64,000 nt of DNA from G963666535 sp963666535 (GTDB lineage: Bacteria > Bacillota > Clostridia > Oscillospirales > Oscillospiraceae): NCBI GenBank assembly GCA_963666535.1, contig OY762913.1, positions 2,728,001 to 2,792,000 of the forward strand, written 5' to 3'. The notes beneath the pieces are model-generated. The model was not told where the DNA came from and ran no database searches. It saw nothing but the letters and a program-made list of their open reading frames with translations. Position numbers and translations under genes: made by a program. How positions within the stretch are numbered: the stretch's first letter is position 1; every line of letters starts with the position of its first letter. Positions 23,068 through 32,415 of this stretch are shown one piece after another.

Positions 23068-24588
23068 CTATAGTTCGTGGAACACCTGCCGCACACTGAC
23101 GCCCTGGGCATGGAGTGCCGCGCCGTAAAGCACCACCCCAAACAGCAGACACGACAGCGCCGCCGCGCTGAAGCTCACACCTCCCTGAACCAGAACATTC
23201 AGCAGCAGTCTGACGCACAGGGCCATCAGCAAGCTGGCAAGGCCGGGCGCTGTCAGCCAGCTGAAAATGCACAGTTTTAATCCCGTCGTCCGTACCACCG
23301 CAACAAGGTTCAAAAGCAAGCCTAATACCGCGCTGACGATATACCCCGCCACATAGCCCCGCAGTCCCACACCGGGGACCCCTGTGGTCACCGCCGTGAT
23401 GAGCAGCTGCACTCCGCCGCAGATAATGGCATTTTTGGCCGCCCAACTCTGCTTTCCCACGCCGTTTAGGATCGAGGCAAGCACGCCCTGATAGCCACCC
23501 AGTGTCACGCCCAGCGCCAGCGGAGCGATAAACTGGCCCACCGTGTCCTCCCGAAACAGCAACACCCCCACCCCAGGCCCCAAAACCGTCAGCAGGGACA
23601 TGGCAGGTAGCAGCAGGATGGATGTCGCCAGAATGGCCTGCCCTGTGAGGCGGCGGGTTTCTCCCTTTCGTCCCAATGCATCTGCTCCGGCAAGGGCGGG
23701 TACCAGCACCAGACTGATGGCCCACAAAAACGCGCTGGGCAGCAGCAGCATGGGCAGCGTCATGCCGCATAGCACACCGAATGCGGACATGGCCTGGGAC
23801 GCATCTTCCCCGGCTGTTACCAGAAGCCTTGGAATCAGCACCGCGGTCGCGGCGGACATGAGATTGCCCAAAAGCGCCGTAGCCCCCACGGGGATCGCAA
23901 TTTTTGCTATCTGTGCCGCCTTAACAGTCTCCCCATCCGAGGGAACAATCGGTCTTCCAGACCGCTCCCGCTGGTAAATGCACACCAGTGTCGTAGCAGA
24001 AAAAATTTCGCACAGGGTCATTCCCAGCACGATGATCCCAACGGTACGCTCGGGGTTCTGCGGCAAAAGCAGTACCAACAGCCCCAGCACGGCGATCGCG
24101 CGGATAAACTGCTCCAATATTTCAGTCACGGCAGGCGGCACCACCCGCCCGGTCCCGTAAAAATAGTGCTTATGCAGGTTTTCGATCCCCGTCAGCAGCA
24201 CACAGGGCAGCAGAATCAGCAGCCCCAGTTGGGTCCGCGCGTCGCCCAGAAGATTCACTGAAATGGCATCGGAATTGAACACAGTCACCGCCGCCACGCC
24301 GGCGAACAGCAGGATCAGTGCAACCAGACACAGGCACAGGTTGCGCCTGACTGCATTCTCCCGCCCCAGCGCGCGGTAATGCGAAGAGAGCGTTGACACG
24401 GCCACCGTAAGCCCCACTGCGGTCAGGGACATCATTACGGAATATGCCGGCATGATAAGCTGGTAAAGCCCCATCACCTCCGCTCCGATCATCCGGGACA
24501 GGATGATGCGGTAAAGAAACCCCGTCACTTGGGATACGATGCCCGTACCGGTCAGCAACAGAGTACTAAACAGCATGGTTTTCTTCAT
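23068..24588 (-). CDS. SpoVB-like polysaccharide/lipid flippase (MOP superfamily)
   Basis: The 506-residue protein has about 14 membrane segments and the start MKKTMLFSTLLLTGTGIV followed by LYRIILSRMIGAEVMGLY, the signature of SpoVB/MurJ-like flippases in spore formers. B. subtilis SpoVB is needed for spore cortex synthesis, and paralogs such as YtgP exist, so the exact role is open. It would move lipid-linked sugar precursors across the membrane. It is transcribed alone and ends in a terminator shared with the S component gene. Confidence 0.82.
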   Translation of the reverse strand: MKKTMLFSTLLLTGTGIVSQVTGFLYRIILSRMIGAEVMGLYQLIMPAYSVMMSLTAVGLTVAVSTLSSHYRALGRENAVRRNLCLCLVALILLFAGVAAVTVFNSDAISVNLLGDARTQLGLLILLPCVLLTGIENLHKHYFYGTGRVVPPAVTEILEQFIRAIAVLGLLVLLLPQNPERTVGIIVLGMTLCEIFSATTLVCIYQRERSGRPIVPSDGETVKAAQIAKIAIPVGATALLGNLMSAATAVLIPRLLVTAGEDASQAMSAFGVLCGMTLPMLLLPSAFLWAISLVLVPALAGADALGRKGETRRLTGQAILATSILLLPAMSLLTVLGPGVGVLLFREDTVGQFIAPLALGVTLGGYQGVLASILNGVGKQSWAAKNAIICGGVQLLITAVTTGVPGVGLRGYVAGYIVSAVLGLLLNLVAVVRTTGLKLCIFSWLTAPGLASLLMALCVRLLLNVLVQGGVSFSAAALSCLLFGVVLYGAALHAQGVSVRQVFHEL

Positions 24589-24641
24589 AGATGCGCCCCC
24601 TTTCCTCTACTCTATTCCGGCATGGCGGGACACATGATTGA

Positions 24642-24670
24642 TTGACATTTCTGCTCAAAGCATTTATGAT
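24642..24670 (+). promoter_or_regulatory. Promoter of the OFA-family transporter
   Basis: TTGACA (24642-24647), 17 bases, TATGAT (24665-24670): close to the vegetative consensus. A leader of about 90 bases with no clear structure separates it from the ATG at 24766. Confidence 0.75.
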
Positions 24671-24765
24671 AGACAGCAGTTAAATTTTCAGCACGACCGA
24701 CATCTGCACATACCCGAGGCGCCTGTTTGGTTTTGTCCGCTATTGCGGAAAAAGGAGCGTTTGCC

Positions 24766-25986
24766 ATGCAATCAGTAAAAAAGCGTTGGTTTCATCTCGC
24801 CGTTGCCTGCATCATGATGCTTTGCCTTGGCGCCATGTATTCCTGGTCGATATTCCGCCAGCCTATCCTTGCTATCTTCCCCAGCTGGACCGCTGCGGAG
24901 CTCTCCCTGAATTTTACGCTTACCATGTCCTGCTTCGTGATCGGCACGTTTCTCGGGGGCAAGCTGATGGAACGCATTTCCCATCGGCATGCCGTCCTGC
25001 TGGGCGCGCTGTTTCTATTTGTGGGGTTTTTTGGCTCCTCTCATCTGCCTCAAGCCCACCCTACCCTGAGTCTTGTCATGCTCTATGTGTTTTATGGCGT
25101 TTTTAACGGACTTGGCACCGGCATTTCTTACAACGCAGTGGTCAGCACCATCCCCCGGTGGTTCCCTGACAAGGGGGGACTTGTTTCCGGCATCCTGCTC
25201 TCCTGTGTCGGCTTTGGCAGCTTGCTGATCGGGCAGGGATCTGCCTGGCTCGTCGGCGCTATGGGTCTGTCCCTCACGTTCCGTATGCTCGCTATTATCA
25301 TTGCCTCAATTTTGACGGTAGGCTCGTTTTATATCACCGCACCATCGGACAAATTAGATTTTCCTCCCGCCACGCAGTCCAAGGCAACCGCCAGCCAATA
25401 CGACTTCACTCCTACCCAGATGCTCGGCACACCCGCCTTTTGGATCAATTTCGTGTGGAACACCTGCCTGGGCGCAGCGGGATTAATGGTCATCAACAGC
25501 GCCGCAACCATCGCCTCGTACTTTGGTGCCGTGGCCTCTCTGGGACTACTTGTCTCTGTATTCAATGGATCCTTCCGCTCTATCTACGGCATTCTGCTGG
25601 ACAAATACGGCCGCGTTCCGGTCATGTATTTGAATACGTTTGCCGCCACGATCGCGGGGCTCATCCTGCTGGGTGGTTCTGTGCTTCACAGCACGGTTCT
25701 GGTTTTCTGCGGCATGATGCTGGTTGGCATTTGCTACGGTGGTCAGATCACGTTGAATCTTTCCAACGCCCGCCAGCTTTTTGGTGCAAAATATTTTTCC
25801 GTTAATTTTGGTCTATCCAATTTCAGCACCATCCCGGCTTCTCTCATCGGGCCATTCATTTCCGGTGTTTTGCAGGACATGTCCGGCGGCTCATTTACCA
25901 CTACCTTTGCCATGCTCATCTTCATCAGCCTTGTGGCGCTGGTGGCGCTGTTCTTCTTAAAGCAGCCTGTGCCGTCCAAGAACTAA
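24766..25986 (+). CDS. MFS transporter, OFA (oxalate/formate antiporter) family
   Basis: The start at 24766 follows AAAAAGGAGCG; a longer frame to 24727 is unlikely. The 406-residue protein has 12 membrane segments. The N-terminal CLGAMYSWSIFRQPI, the GTFLGGKLMERISHR loop and FYGVFNGLGTGISYNAV are typical of the OFA branch, whose members exchange small monocarboxylates. The substrate is not predictable. A DUF554 gene follows after 43 bases in the same direction. Confidence 0.85.
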   Translation: MQSVKKRWFHLAVACIMMLCLGAMYSWSIFRQPILAIFPSWTAAELSLNFTLTMSCFVIGTFLGGKLMERISHRHAVLLGALFLFVGFFGSSHLPQAHPTLSLVMLYVFYGVFNGLGTGISYNAVVSTIPRWFPDKGGLVSGILLSCVGFGSLLIGQGSAWLVGAMGLSLTFRMLAIIIASILTVGSFYITAPSDKLDFPPATQSKATASQYDFTPTQMLGTPAFWINFVWNTCLGAAGLMVINSAATIASYFGAVASLGLLVSVFNGSFRSIYGILLDKYGRVPVMYLNTFAATIAGLILLGGSVLHSTVLVFCGMMLVGICYGGQITLNLSNARQLFGAKYFSVNFGLSNFSTIPASLIGPFISGVLQDMSGGSFTTTFAMLIFISLVALVALFFLKQPVPSKN

Positions 25987-26029
25987 ATCCGCGGGCTGCT
26001 TGCATTCCCCGCCAAGGAGATTCTTTTTC

Positions 26030-26740
26030 ATGCTTGGAACAATCATTAACGTAGGCCTTGTCCTGCTGGGCAGCTTTCTGGGCCTACTCCTTAAAAATAG
26101 GATCAGTCCTCGTTTTTCCGCCATCATCACTCACGCATTGGGTCTTTGTGTGATGTGTATCGGCATTACCTCGGCTGTGGCAACGGAAAACATGCTGTGC
26201 GTCATCGTCTGCATGGTCGTCGGCACACTGCTGGGAGAGGCCGTCCGCATTGAGGATCGTCTGGACCGTCTGGGCGAAACCCTGCGGGATAAGCTGGTTC
26301 GGGAAGGCGGTGGCTCCAGCCGATTCACAGAGGGATTCGTCACCGCATCCCTGCTGTACTGCGTGGGCTCTATGGCCGTCATGGGTTCGTTGGAGGCCGG
26401 GATCAACCACGATTACTCCATCCTTGTTTCCAAGGGCGTGATCGACGGCGTAACCTCCATCTCCTTCGCCGCAGCTATGGGAATCGGGGTGGCGTTCTCT
26501 GCTCTTCCTCTGCTGGTCTATCAGGGCTCGCTTACCCTTCTTGCCACTGTGGCGGGGCCGTATCTCAGCCCCGCCGTGATTACTGAAATGAGCGCCGTCG
26601 GCGGCACCATCATCCTGGGCATTGGCATCAATATGCTGGGGCTGGGCAAAGCAAAGATTCGGGTAGGCAATATGCTGCCGGCCATTTTCTTACCCATCGC
26701 CTATCTTCCCATTGCCGATTGGCTGAGTACGTTGCTGTGA
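26030..26740 (+). CDS. DUF554 membrane protein (YdfK-like)
   Basis: The 236-residue protein begins MLGTIINVGLVLLGSFLGLL and contains GTLLGEAVRIEDRLDRLGE, the mark of the DUF554 family. About six or seven membrane segments are present and a loop with FTEGFVTASLLYCVGSMAVMG follows. The function of the family is not known; a transport role is suspected. Start 26030 is preceded by AAGGAGA. It may be co-transcribed with the MFS gene and ends in a strong terminator. Confidence 0.85.
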   Translation: MLGTIINVGLVLLGSFLGLLLKNRISPRFSAIITHALGLCVMCIGITSAVATENMLCVIVCMVVGTLLGEAVRIEDRLDRLGETLRDKLVREGGGSSRFTEGFVTASLLYCVGSMAVMGSLEAGINHDYSILVSKGVIDGVTSISFAAAMGIGVAFSALPLLVYQGSLTLLATVAGPYLSPAVITEMSAVGGTIILGIGINMLGLGKAKIRVGNMLPAIFLPIAYLPIADWLSTLL

Positions 26741-26741
26741 T

Positions 26742-26795
26742 AAAAAGACGAAGACCCGCACCCCGGTTTGGGAGTGCAGGCCTTCGTCTTTTTAT
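26742..26795. terminator. Bidirectional terminator
   Basis: AAAAAGACGAAG (26742-26753) pairs with its complement ending in TTTTT (26782-26793), with a GC-rich inner stem. It serves the DUF554 gene and the converging dpaB gene. Confidence 0.92.
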
Positions 26796-27385
26796 GGACA
26801 TGATTCAGGGCCGAGAATCAGGGGCTGCATCTGCCGCCCCTCCATGGCGCATTCGATTGCCATAGGGATCATCTCCATTTCCGCTACCAGCGAGGTGGGC
26901 TTTCCCTCTGGATCGTCTTGCCGGAATGGGACGAAGTAGATATTTTTCCGTGCCATCAGCTCCCCAATGCTGCGGGCGGAAGCTCCCAGCCCATCGTTGG
27001 TGGACAGAGCGATCACCACCGGTCTGCCGTTTCGCAGGTGTGCCTTTGCCGCCATGGTCACCGAAGTATCTGCAATCCCCGCCGCTAATTTGCCCAGCGT
27101 GTTCCCGGTACAGGGTGCAATCACCAGAACATCCAGCAGTTTCTGGGGGCCGATTGGTTCCACCTCTGAAATGGTGGCCGCTACCCGTCTATCACAGATG
27201 CGCTGCATTTCCCGCATAAAGTCGTGAGCGTTTCCAAATCGGGTATCCATAGCCGCACTGTTTTCCGACACAATGGGATAAACCGAAAAACGCGCCGCTG
27301 TTTCCTCCAGCACCGCCATAACACGGTGAAAGGTACAAAAGGAACCACAAAACGCAAATCCCACCTTTAAATCCTTCATGTTCAC
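26792..27385 (-). CDS. dpaB: Dipicolinate synthase subunit B
   Basis: The 197-residue flavoprotein-like subunit (SpoVFB) begins with KVGFAFCGSFCTFHRVM and has the VIAPCTGNTLGKLAAGI and ALSTNDGLGASA motifs of this family. With subunit A it makes dipicolinic acid from the lysine-pathway intermediate in the mother cell during sporulation, for the spore core. Its start overlaps the dpaA stop by four bases. The presence of both subunits is good evidence that the host forms spores. Confidence 0.95.
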   Translation of the reverse strand: MNMKDLKVGFAFCGSFCTFHRVMAVLEETAARFSVYPIVSENSAAMDTRFGNAHDFMREMQRICDRRVAATISEVEPIGPQKLLDVLVIAPCTGNTLGKLAAGIADTSVTMAAKAHLRNGRPVVIALSTNDGLGASARSIGELMARKNIYFVPFRQDDPEGKPTSLVAEMEMIPMAIECAMEGRQMQPLILGPESCP

Positions 27386-28248
27386 ACTCCCAGCTCCCGC
27401 AAAATATTATAAATGGTGTCTTTTACACATTTCCCTGCCGTCGCCGGCGCGGTTTTTCCGGGCAGCGAGCCGGCGCGAATGGCCCGTACGCCCAGCTTTT
27501 CCGCCTGCTCCATGTCCACGCCGCCAGGCGCAGAGGCAAGGTCGATAATCAGGCATCCCGCCTTCAGATCCAGTAGTTCCGCTGACTGCAGCACCCGCGC
27601 AGGCACCGTATTCACAACCAGATCATAGCTGCACAGCCAGCCGGCCAGCTGCCCCATGTACTCAGTTTCGCAGCCGCAGGACTCTGCCCAAACCAGCTGC
27701 TCAAATTTTCGAGCGGCCACCGTCACTCGTGCGCCAAGCGCCCGCAGCCGCGGTGCCAGCATTCGTCCCACCCTGCCATAACCGATGATCAGCACCCGTG
27801 CGCCATGCAGAGTGATGGGCAGTTCCTCCATGGCAAGCTGGATCGTCCCCTCTGCCGTGGGGACAGCATTTGCCACCGCAAACTCCTCTCGTGCATAGTA
27901 GTCGTGCAGCACCAGGCGGCGTTCCTGCGCTGCCGCCACCGTTTCGCTGTCCATCATGCCGCCGCAGATAATCTGGAACGGCCGAAGGGCGTCCAACACA
28001 TCCGTCATCCGTGGTACTTCTCCCCCACACAACGGCGCGTTTAGCCGCCCCTCCGTCCCTACTGCCGGAAGGGGCAGAATCACGCAGTCTGCCCACGCCG
28101 CTCGCCCCAGCGTCGGTTCCGCCCATTCCTGCCCCTCCTGTTCCAACGCAAAGGTATGTACCGTGTGTCCGTCCTCCTGCAAAAGCTCTGCCAGTCTGAT
28201 CTGCCGCATATCCCCGCCGATCACATAGAAATCAAGTTCATACCGCAT
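27382..28248 (-). CDS. dpaA: Dipicolinate synthase subunit A
   Basis: The start at 28248 (MRYELDFYVIGGDMRQ) follows GGGAGGATC; the frame to 28383 runs through a terminator. The 288-residue dehydrogenase-like subunit (SpoVFA) has an N-terminal GGDMRQIRLAELLQEDGH and a Rossmann motif VLIIGYGRVGRMLAPRL (about residues 150-167). The C-terminal part contains APGGVDMEQAEKLG and ends near the dpaB start. The pair is normally transcribed in the mother cell under sigma-K. Confidence 0.95.
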   Translation of the reverse strand: MRYELDFYVIGGDMRQIRLAELLQEDGHTVHTFALEQEGQEWAEPTLGRAAWADCVILPLPAVGTEGRLNAPLCGGEVPRMTDVLDALRPFQIICGGMMDSETVAAAQERRLVLHDYYAREEFAVANAVPTAEGTIQLAMEELPITLHGARVLIIGYGRVGRMLAPRLRALGARVTVAARKFEQLVWAESCGCETEYMGQLAGWLCSYDLVVNTVPARVLQSAELLDLKAGCLIIDLASAPGGVDMEQAEKLGVRAIRAGSLPGKTAPATAGKCVKDTIYNILRELGV

Positions 28249-28343
28249 ATTGTGATCCTCCCGTTTTTCGTCTGTTCCAGTATATTCCCACTCTGCAGTG
28301 ACGGTGCGGAGCAGTTTGCTTGCCCGGCTGCGGCAAAAAATTG

Positions 28344-28381
28344 CGCAAAAATAGACGCCGTCCCGCTTGGGGACAGCGTCC
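28344..28381 (-). terminator. Terminator of the LytTR gene
   Basis: On the minus strand GACGCTGTCCC (28371-28381) pairs with GGGACGGCGTC (28354-28364; one wobble pair), followed by TATTTTTGC. Confidence 0.85.
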
Positions 28382-28394
28382 ATAAGACCACGTG

Positions 28395-29117
28395 TTACCG
28401 CACGTAATCCAAATATCTTTTTTTCACGGTGGCCGCGTGTCGTCTGCTAATGGGAGACACAAATCCAATATCGGTCTCGAGGCGTTCTGCCGTGATTTTT
28501 TTTGCATGCCAAAGATTGATCACAAAGGATTTGTGGACTTGAACAAAGTCACCGCATGCCAGCAAAGCGGTCAGATAGCTCTCAAACGGTTCCCGAAGAT
28601 AGACGCTGTCCTGCGTTGTGCCATCCGCCAAATGCAAGCGCAGCACCCGCCCCACGTTTTCCGCACAAACGATTTGGGAAAATGGGATTCTTACAACACC
28701 CCCCGATATTTTGAGCGTGTAGAGCTTTTCCGTGGCCGCCAGCCGGCTTATGGCGCGATCCAGTGCCTCAAACAGCTTTTTGGTATCAATGGGTTTGAGG
28801 ATATACTGCTCAGCCTGCACATCAAACGCCTCCAGCGCGTAATCAGGGAAAGCTGTGATATAAATGATCGTGGCAGGCAGCGCACGGGCGCGGATCAATT
28901 TCCCGACCTCAATACCGCTTTTCTGCGGCATGAGCATATCCAGAACAAAAATGTCGTATATTGCACCGTGATCCAACTGCCGAATCAGCTCGTCAGGCGA
29001 GGAAAAAAGCTGCGCTTTGGGGTCCAGTTCTTTTCTCTCTTGTCGGTAATGCTCCAGAAGCCCTTCCATCAGCTTCAGTTGGGTAATGCAATCATCGCAG
29101 ACCGCAATTCTAATCAT
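28395..29117 (-). CDS. LytTR-family response regulator
   Basis: The 240-residue regulator has a receiver domain (residues 1-120) with the start IRIAVCDDC and the phosphoacceptor in YDIFVLDMLMPQKSGIEVG, then a LytTR DNA-binding domain (about 140-238) with FVQVHKSFVINLWHAKKI. Such regulators often control peptides, bacteriocins or cell-surface functions together with a membrane kinase. No kinase is adjacent. Start 29117 is preceded by GGAGGGG. A clear promoter lies at 29182-29210 and a terminator at 28344-28381, so it is a single-gene unit. Confidence 0.9.
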   Translation of the reverse strand: MIRIAVCDDCITQLKLMEGLLEHYRQERKELDPKAQLFSSPDELIRQLDHGAIYDIFVLDMLMPQKSGIEVGKLIRARALPATIIYITAFPDYALEAFDVQAEQYILKPIDTKKLFEALDRAISRLAATEKLYTLKISGGVVRIPFSQIVCAENVGRVLRLHLADGTTQDSVYLREPFESYLTALLACGDFVQVHKSFVINLWHAKKITAERLETDIGFVSPISRRHAATVKKRYLDYVR

Positions 29118-29181
29118 ACGCCGCCCCTCCACTATCATGCCCATCTTTGTGCGTGTATGTGAGCTACTGTCGCGTATTTAC

Positions 29182-29210
29182 ATTATATACGCCAATCTAA
29201 CACCTTTCAA
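29182..29210 (-). promoter_or_regulatory. Promoter of the LytTR regulator gene
   Basis: On the minus strand TTGAAA (29205-29210), 17 bases, TATAAT (29182-29187), about 65 bases before the start codon. Confidence 0.8.
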
Positions 29211-29329
29211 CCCAGTTTTCCAACTTTTTCGTTTTTATAGAGCTCCAAATATTGGCAACTTTTACTGGTCCGACTTCCTGGCTTTTCTGCCGGGTCGGAT
29301 GGAGCCGCCTTTCACTGGGCATAATCCAA

Positions 29330-29358
29330 TTGCATTTCTGTTTAAAAAAGTTTATAAT
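29330..29358 (+). promoter_or_regulatory. Strong promoter without an obvious gene
   Basis: TTGCAT (29330-29335), 17 bases, TATAAT (29353-29358). No convincing reading frame follows; the next gene (29684) has a nearer promoter. A perfect 10-base-pair hairpin at 29444-29466 lies downstream. It may make a long leader or a small RNA. The rest of the 29.2-29.68 kb gap shows nothing else I can name. Confidence 0.6.
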
Positions 29359-29443
29359 TATACGCACGGAACAAATCGCAAATTGACTTGATTCGTGTGG
29401 CTGCGCCGTGAACAGGCGAATACTGAATTTTCGCAGCGCTTCC

Positions 29444-29466
29444 GCCATGCTGCCGTGCAGCATGGC
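29444..29466 (+). other. Perfect hairpin in the pncB upstream region
   Basis: GCCATGCTGC (29444-29453) pairs with GCAGCATGGC (29457-29466) around a three-base loop. The following TTTGC is too short for a sure terminator. Confidence 0.5.
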
Positions 29467-29583
29467 TTTGCTCCCGTTTCACTAGCTGGCGCAGTCAAAT
29501 GCAAGGGTTTTACGGAAAAACCCACACCCCCCTCTCCCCAAAACCCATTGAAAAGCGCAGCAAGCCGCTGGCGTGCTTACGCT

Positions 29584-29612
29584 TTGGATGGCTCAGTACG
29601 CATTATCATAAT
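29584..29612 (+). promoter_or_regulatory. Candidate promoter of pncB
   Basis: TTGGAT (29584-29589), 17 bases, CATAAT (29607-29612), about 70 bases before the pncB start. Confidence 0.5.
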
Positions 29613-29683
29613 ATTAGTTTATCATACTTCTGGATTACCGGCTGGCCGCCATACTACTACATCCTCGAAAGGAGTTCTCCTCC

Positions 29684-31123
29684 ATGGAACGACACACAAA
29701 CTACTCCATGCTCTGCGACTTCTATGAAATAACCATGGGCAACGGCTATTTTCAGTCAGGCATCGGGGACAAGATCTGCTACTTCGACGTATTCTTTCGC
29801 ACGGTTCCCGACGGCGGCGGGTTTGCCATTGCTGCTGGACTGGACCAAGTCATTGATTACATTGAACAACTCAGCTTTGCAGAGGAAGATATCGCGTATT
29901 TGCGCAGCAAGCAAACCTTTTCCGAGTCCTTTTTAAATTTCTTGCGGGAGTTTCGGTTCACCGGTGACATCTGGGCCGTGCCCGAGGGCACGCCAATCTT
30001 CCCCGGCGAGCCAATCCTAACGGTCCGTGCCTCGGCCATTCAGGCACAATTTGTGGAAACCTTCATACTGCTGTCTCTCAACCACCAGTCACTGATCGCG
30101 ACCAAATCCAACCGTATTGTTCGCGCCGCCCAGGGACGTCCCATTTCGGAGTTCGGTTCCCGCCGCGCCCAAGGGGCCGACGGAGCGATTCTAGGTGCCC
30201 GCGCCTCCTATCTGGCCGGCTGCAGCGGCACGGCCTGCACCATGGCCGACCAAATTTTTGGCTGCCCGGCCACGGGCACCATGGCTCATTCCTGGGTGCA
30301 GATGTTTTCCGATGAATACACTGCCTTTCAAACCTACTGTGAGCTTTATCCCACGAACGCTACTCTGCTGGTGGATACCTATAACGTCCTCCGTTCCGGC
30401 GTTCCCAACGCCATCCGTGCGTTCAAAGAAGTCCTGCTCCCCCGCGGCATCACCAAATGCGCCATTCGGTTGGACTCGGGCGACCTGACCTATCTCTCCC
30501 GCCGTGCCCGCTCTATGCTGGACGGCGCAGGTCTCACTGACTGCAAAATTGTGGTCTCCAACTCACTGGATGAATACCTGATCCGGGACCTGCTGCTTCA
30601 AGGTGCGTGTATCGATGCATTCGGTGTGGGCGAACGGCTGATCACCTCTAAAAGCGATCCGGTATTTGGGGGTGTTTATAAGCTGGCCGCTGTGGAGGAA
30701 GACGGGGTTATTATCCCCAAGATCAAGATCAGTGAAAACCCCACCAAGATTACCAATCCGCATTTTAAGAAGGTCTACCGTCTGTTTGAAAACAGCACCG
30801 GCAAAGCCATCGCTGATTATGTCTGTCTCCATGATGAAATGGTTGACTCCTCCCAACCGCTGGAGCTGTTTGACCCCGACGCCACCTGGAAAACCAAGCG
30901 GCTGTCCAATTTTACTGCCAAAGAACTACTGGTTCCCGTGTTTCAGGGCGGTAAAAAAGTCTATTCCACTCCATCGCTGAATGATATCCGCTCCTATTGC
31001 ACCGCCCAGGTTGATCTGCTGTGGGACGAGGTTAAGCGGTTTGAAAACCCCCACCACTACTATGTGGATTTTTCCCGCAAGCTGTGGAATATCAAGCACG
31101 ATCTGCTTAAGCGCAACTGGTAA
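29684..31123 (+). CDS. pncB: Nicotinate phosphoribosyltransferase
   Basis: The 479-residue enzyme begins NYSMLCDFYEITMGNGYF, typical of the long Gram-positive nicotinate phosphoribosyltransferases. Other marks are SEFGSRRAQG, the GTMAHSWVQMF loop and VDTYNVLRSGVPNAI, with the phosphate-binding VSNSLDEYLIRDLL near the end. It joins nicotinate to PRPP to salvage NAD in the cytoplasm. AAAGGAG is its ribosome binding site. It appears to be a single-gene unit with an unusually long upstream gap. Confidence 0.93.
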   Translation: MERHTNYSMLCDFYEITMGNGYFQSGIGDKICYFDVFFRTVPDGGGFAIAAGLDQVIDYIEQLSFAEEDIAYLRSKQTFSESFLNFLREFRFTGDIWAVPEGTPIFPGEPILTVRASAIQAQFVETFILLSLNHQSLIATKSNRIVRAAQGRPISEFGSRRAQGADGAILGARASYLAGCSGTACTMADQIFGCPATGTMAHSWVQMFSDEYTAFQTYCELYPTNATLLVDTYNVLRSGVPNAIRAFKEVLLPRGITKCAIRLDSGDLTYLSRRARSMLDGAGLTDCKIVVSNSLDEYLIRDLLLQGACIDAFGVGERLITSKSDPVFGGVYKLAAVEEDGVIIPKIKISENPTKITNPHFKKVYRLFENSTGKAIADYVCLHDEMVDSSQPLELFDPDATWKTKRLSNFTAKELLVPVFQGGKKVYSTPSLNDIRSYCTAQVDLLWDEVKRFENPHHYYVDFSRKLWNIKHDLLKRNW

Positions 31124-31235
31124 CATGCGCTGCCCGGAAAATAAGGCATTTTTGACCGCTTTAATTTTCGGAAAAATGTGGTAAACTAAACATGGTATTT
31201 CCCATGATTACAATTTTTAAATTAGAGGAATCTGC

Positions 31236-32396
31236 ATGAGTTTTGATTTTGACGCACTTGTAATTGGCGCCGGCTTTGCCGGTGCTGTGTCCGCCCGTGA
31301 GCTTGCCGAGCGCGGATCTCGCCGTGTCCTTGTTTTGGAGCGCCACCCCCATATCGGTGGCAACGCCTATGACTGCTTGGACGCTGCCGGCATTCTGATC
31401 CATCAGTACGGCCCCCATATTTTCCACACCAATCACCGCCGCGTCTTTGAGTATCTGACCCGCTTCACTGACTGGCGGGAGTATCAGCATCAGGTCGTGG
31501 CTAACGTGTACGGTATGCTGATGCCTGTCCCATTTAACCTCCACTCTCTGTCTGTGGCCTTTGACGATGAAAAGGCCGACCGCCTTGAAAAAAAACTGGT
31601 GGAGACCTATGGTGCGGAAAAAAAAGTGACGATTCTGGAGTTGCGGCAAAACAGTGATCCTGAAATTGCCGCACTTGCTGAATATGTCTACGAACACATT
31701 TTTGTGCATTACACAATGAAGCAATGGGGCACCACTCCCGAGGAGATTGACCCGGCCACCACCGCGCGTGTACCTGTGTATCTCTCCCGAGATGACCGCT
31801 ATTTCCAGGATGCCTGGCAGGGCATCCCCGCCAAAGGCTACACCCCGCTGTTCCACGCGATGCTGGCGCACCCCAATATTGAAGTCCGAACGGACACCCC
31901 CGCCGAAACCCTTCTTCGGTTGGAGGCCGATGGCTTGCTCACCGTAGACGGCAAGCCGTTTACCGGCCCTGTCATTTATACCGGTGCGGCGGATGAACTG
32001 TTTGGCTGCCGCTTTGGCCGTTTGCCTTACCGCACACTGGACTTTCAGTTTGAAACCCACCCGGTGGAATGGCTTCAAACTCACGCCACGGTGAACTACA
32101 CGGTCGATCAGCCCTATACCCGTATCACCGAATTTAAGCATCTGACCGGGCAGGTGAAAAAGGAATGCACCACTACCGTAAAAGAGTTCTCGCGCGCTTA
32201 TACCGGTGCCTCTGGCGAAACCCCCTATTACGCCATTATTAACAATGAGAACAATGCTCTGTACGCGAAATACACCGACCTTGCACGGGGGTACCCCAAC
32301 CTGCAGTTACTGGGGCGTTTGGCTGAGTACAAGTACTACAATATGGACACAATCGTCTCCCGGGCTCTCGCACTGTGCGACAACCTGGTATTATGA
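31236..32396 (+). CDS. glf: UDP-galactopyranose mutase
   Basis: The 386-residue flavoenzyme has the FAD motif VIGAGFAGAVSARELAERG and the following GGNAYDCLDAAG that mark Glf. Further conserved parts are YGPHIFHT and the VVANVYGMLMPVPFNLHSL loop. It interconverts UDP-galactopyranose and UDP-galactofuranose for surface glycans. The next gene, 19 bases on, is a family 2 glycosyltransferase, so the two probably act in one glycan pathway. AGAGGAA precedes the ATG. Confidence 0.95.
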   Translation: MSFDFDALVIGAGFAGAVSARELAERGSRRVLVLERHPHIGGNAYDCLDAAGILIHQYGPHIFHTNHRRVFEYLTRFTDWREYQHQVVANVYGMLMPVPFNLHSLSVAFDDEKADRLEKKLVETYGAEKKVTILELRQNSDPEIAALAEYVYEHIFVHYTMKQWGTTPEEIDPATTARVPVYLSRDDRYFQDAWQGIPAKGYTPLFHAMLAHPNIEVRTDTPAETLLRLEADGLLTVDGKPFTGPVIYTGAADELFGCRFGRLPYRTLDFQFETHPVEWLQTHATVNYTVDQPYTRITEFKHLTGQVKKECTTTVKEFSRAYTGASGETPYYAIINNENNALYAKYTDLARGYPNLQLLGRLAEYKYYNMDTIVSRALALCDNLVL

Positions 32397-32415
32397 TCAT
32401 TAGGAGTGTTTTTCA

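Noticed and set aside
29360..29680. T-box or known riboswitch in the pncB leader
   Set aside because: I found no T-box core and no recognised riboswitch core, only one hairpin.
29395..29727. Plus-strand frame of 110 codons before pncB
   Set aside because: It overlaps the pncB start in another phase and its product looks random.
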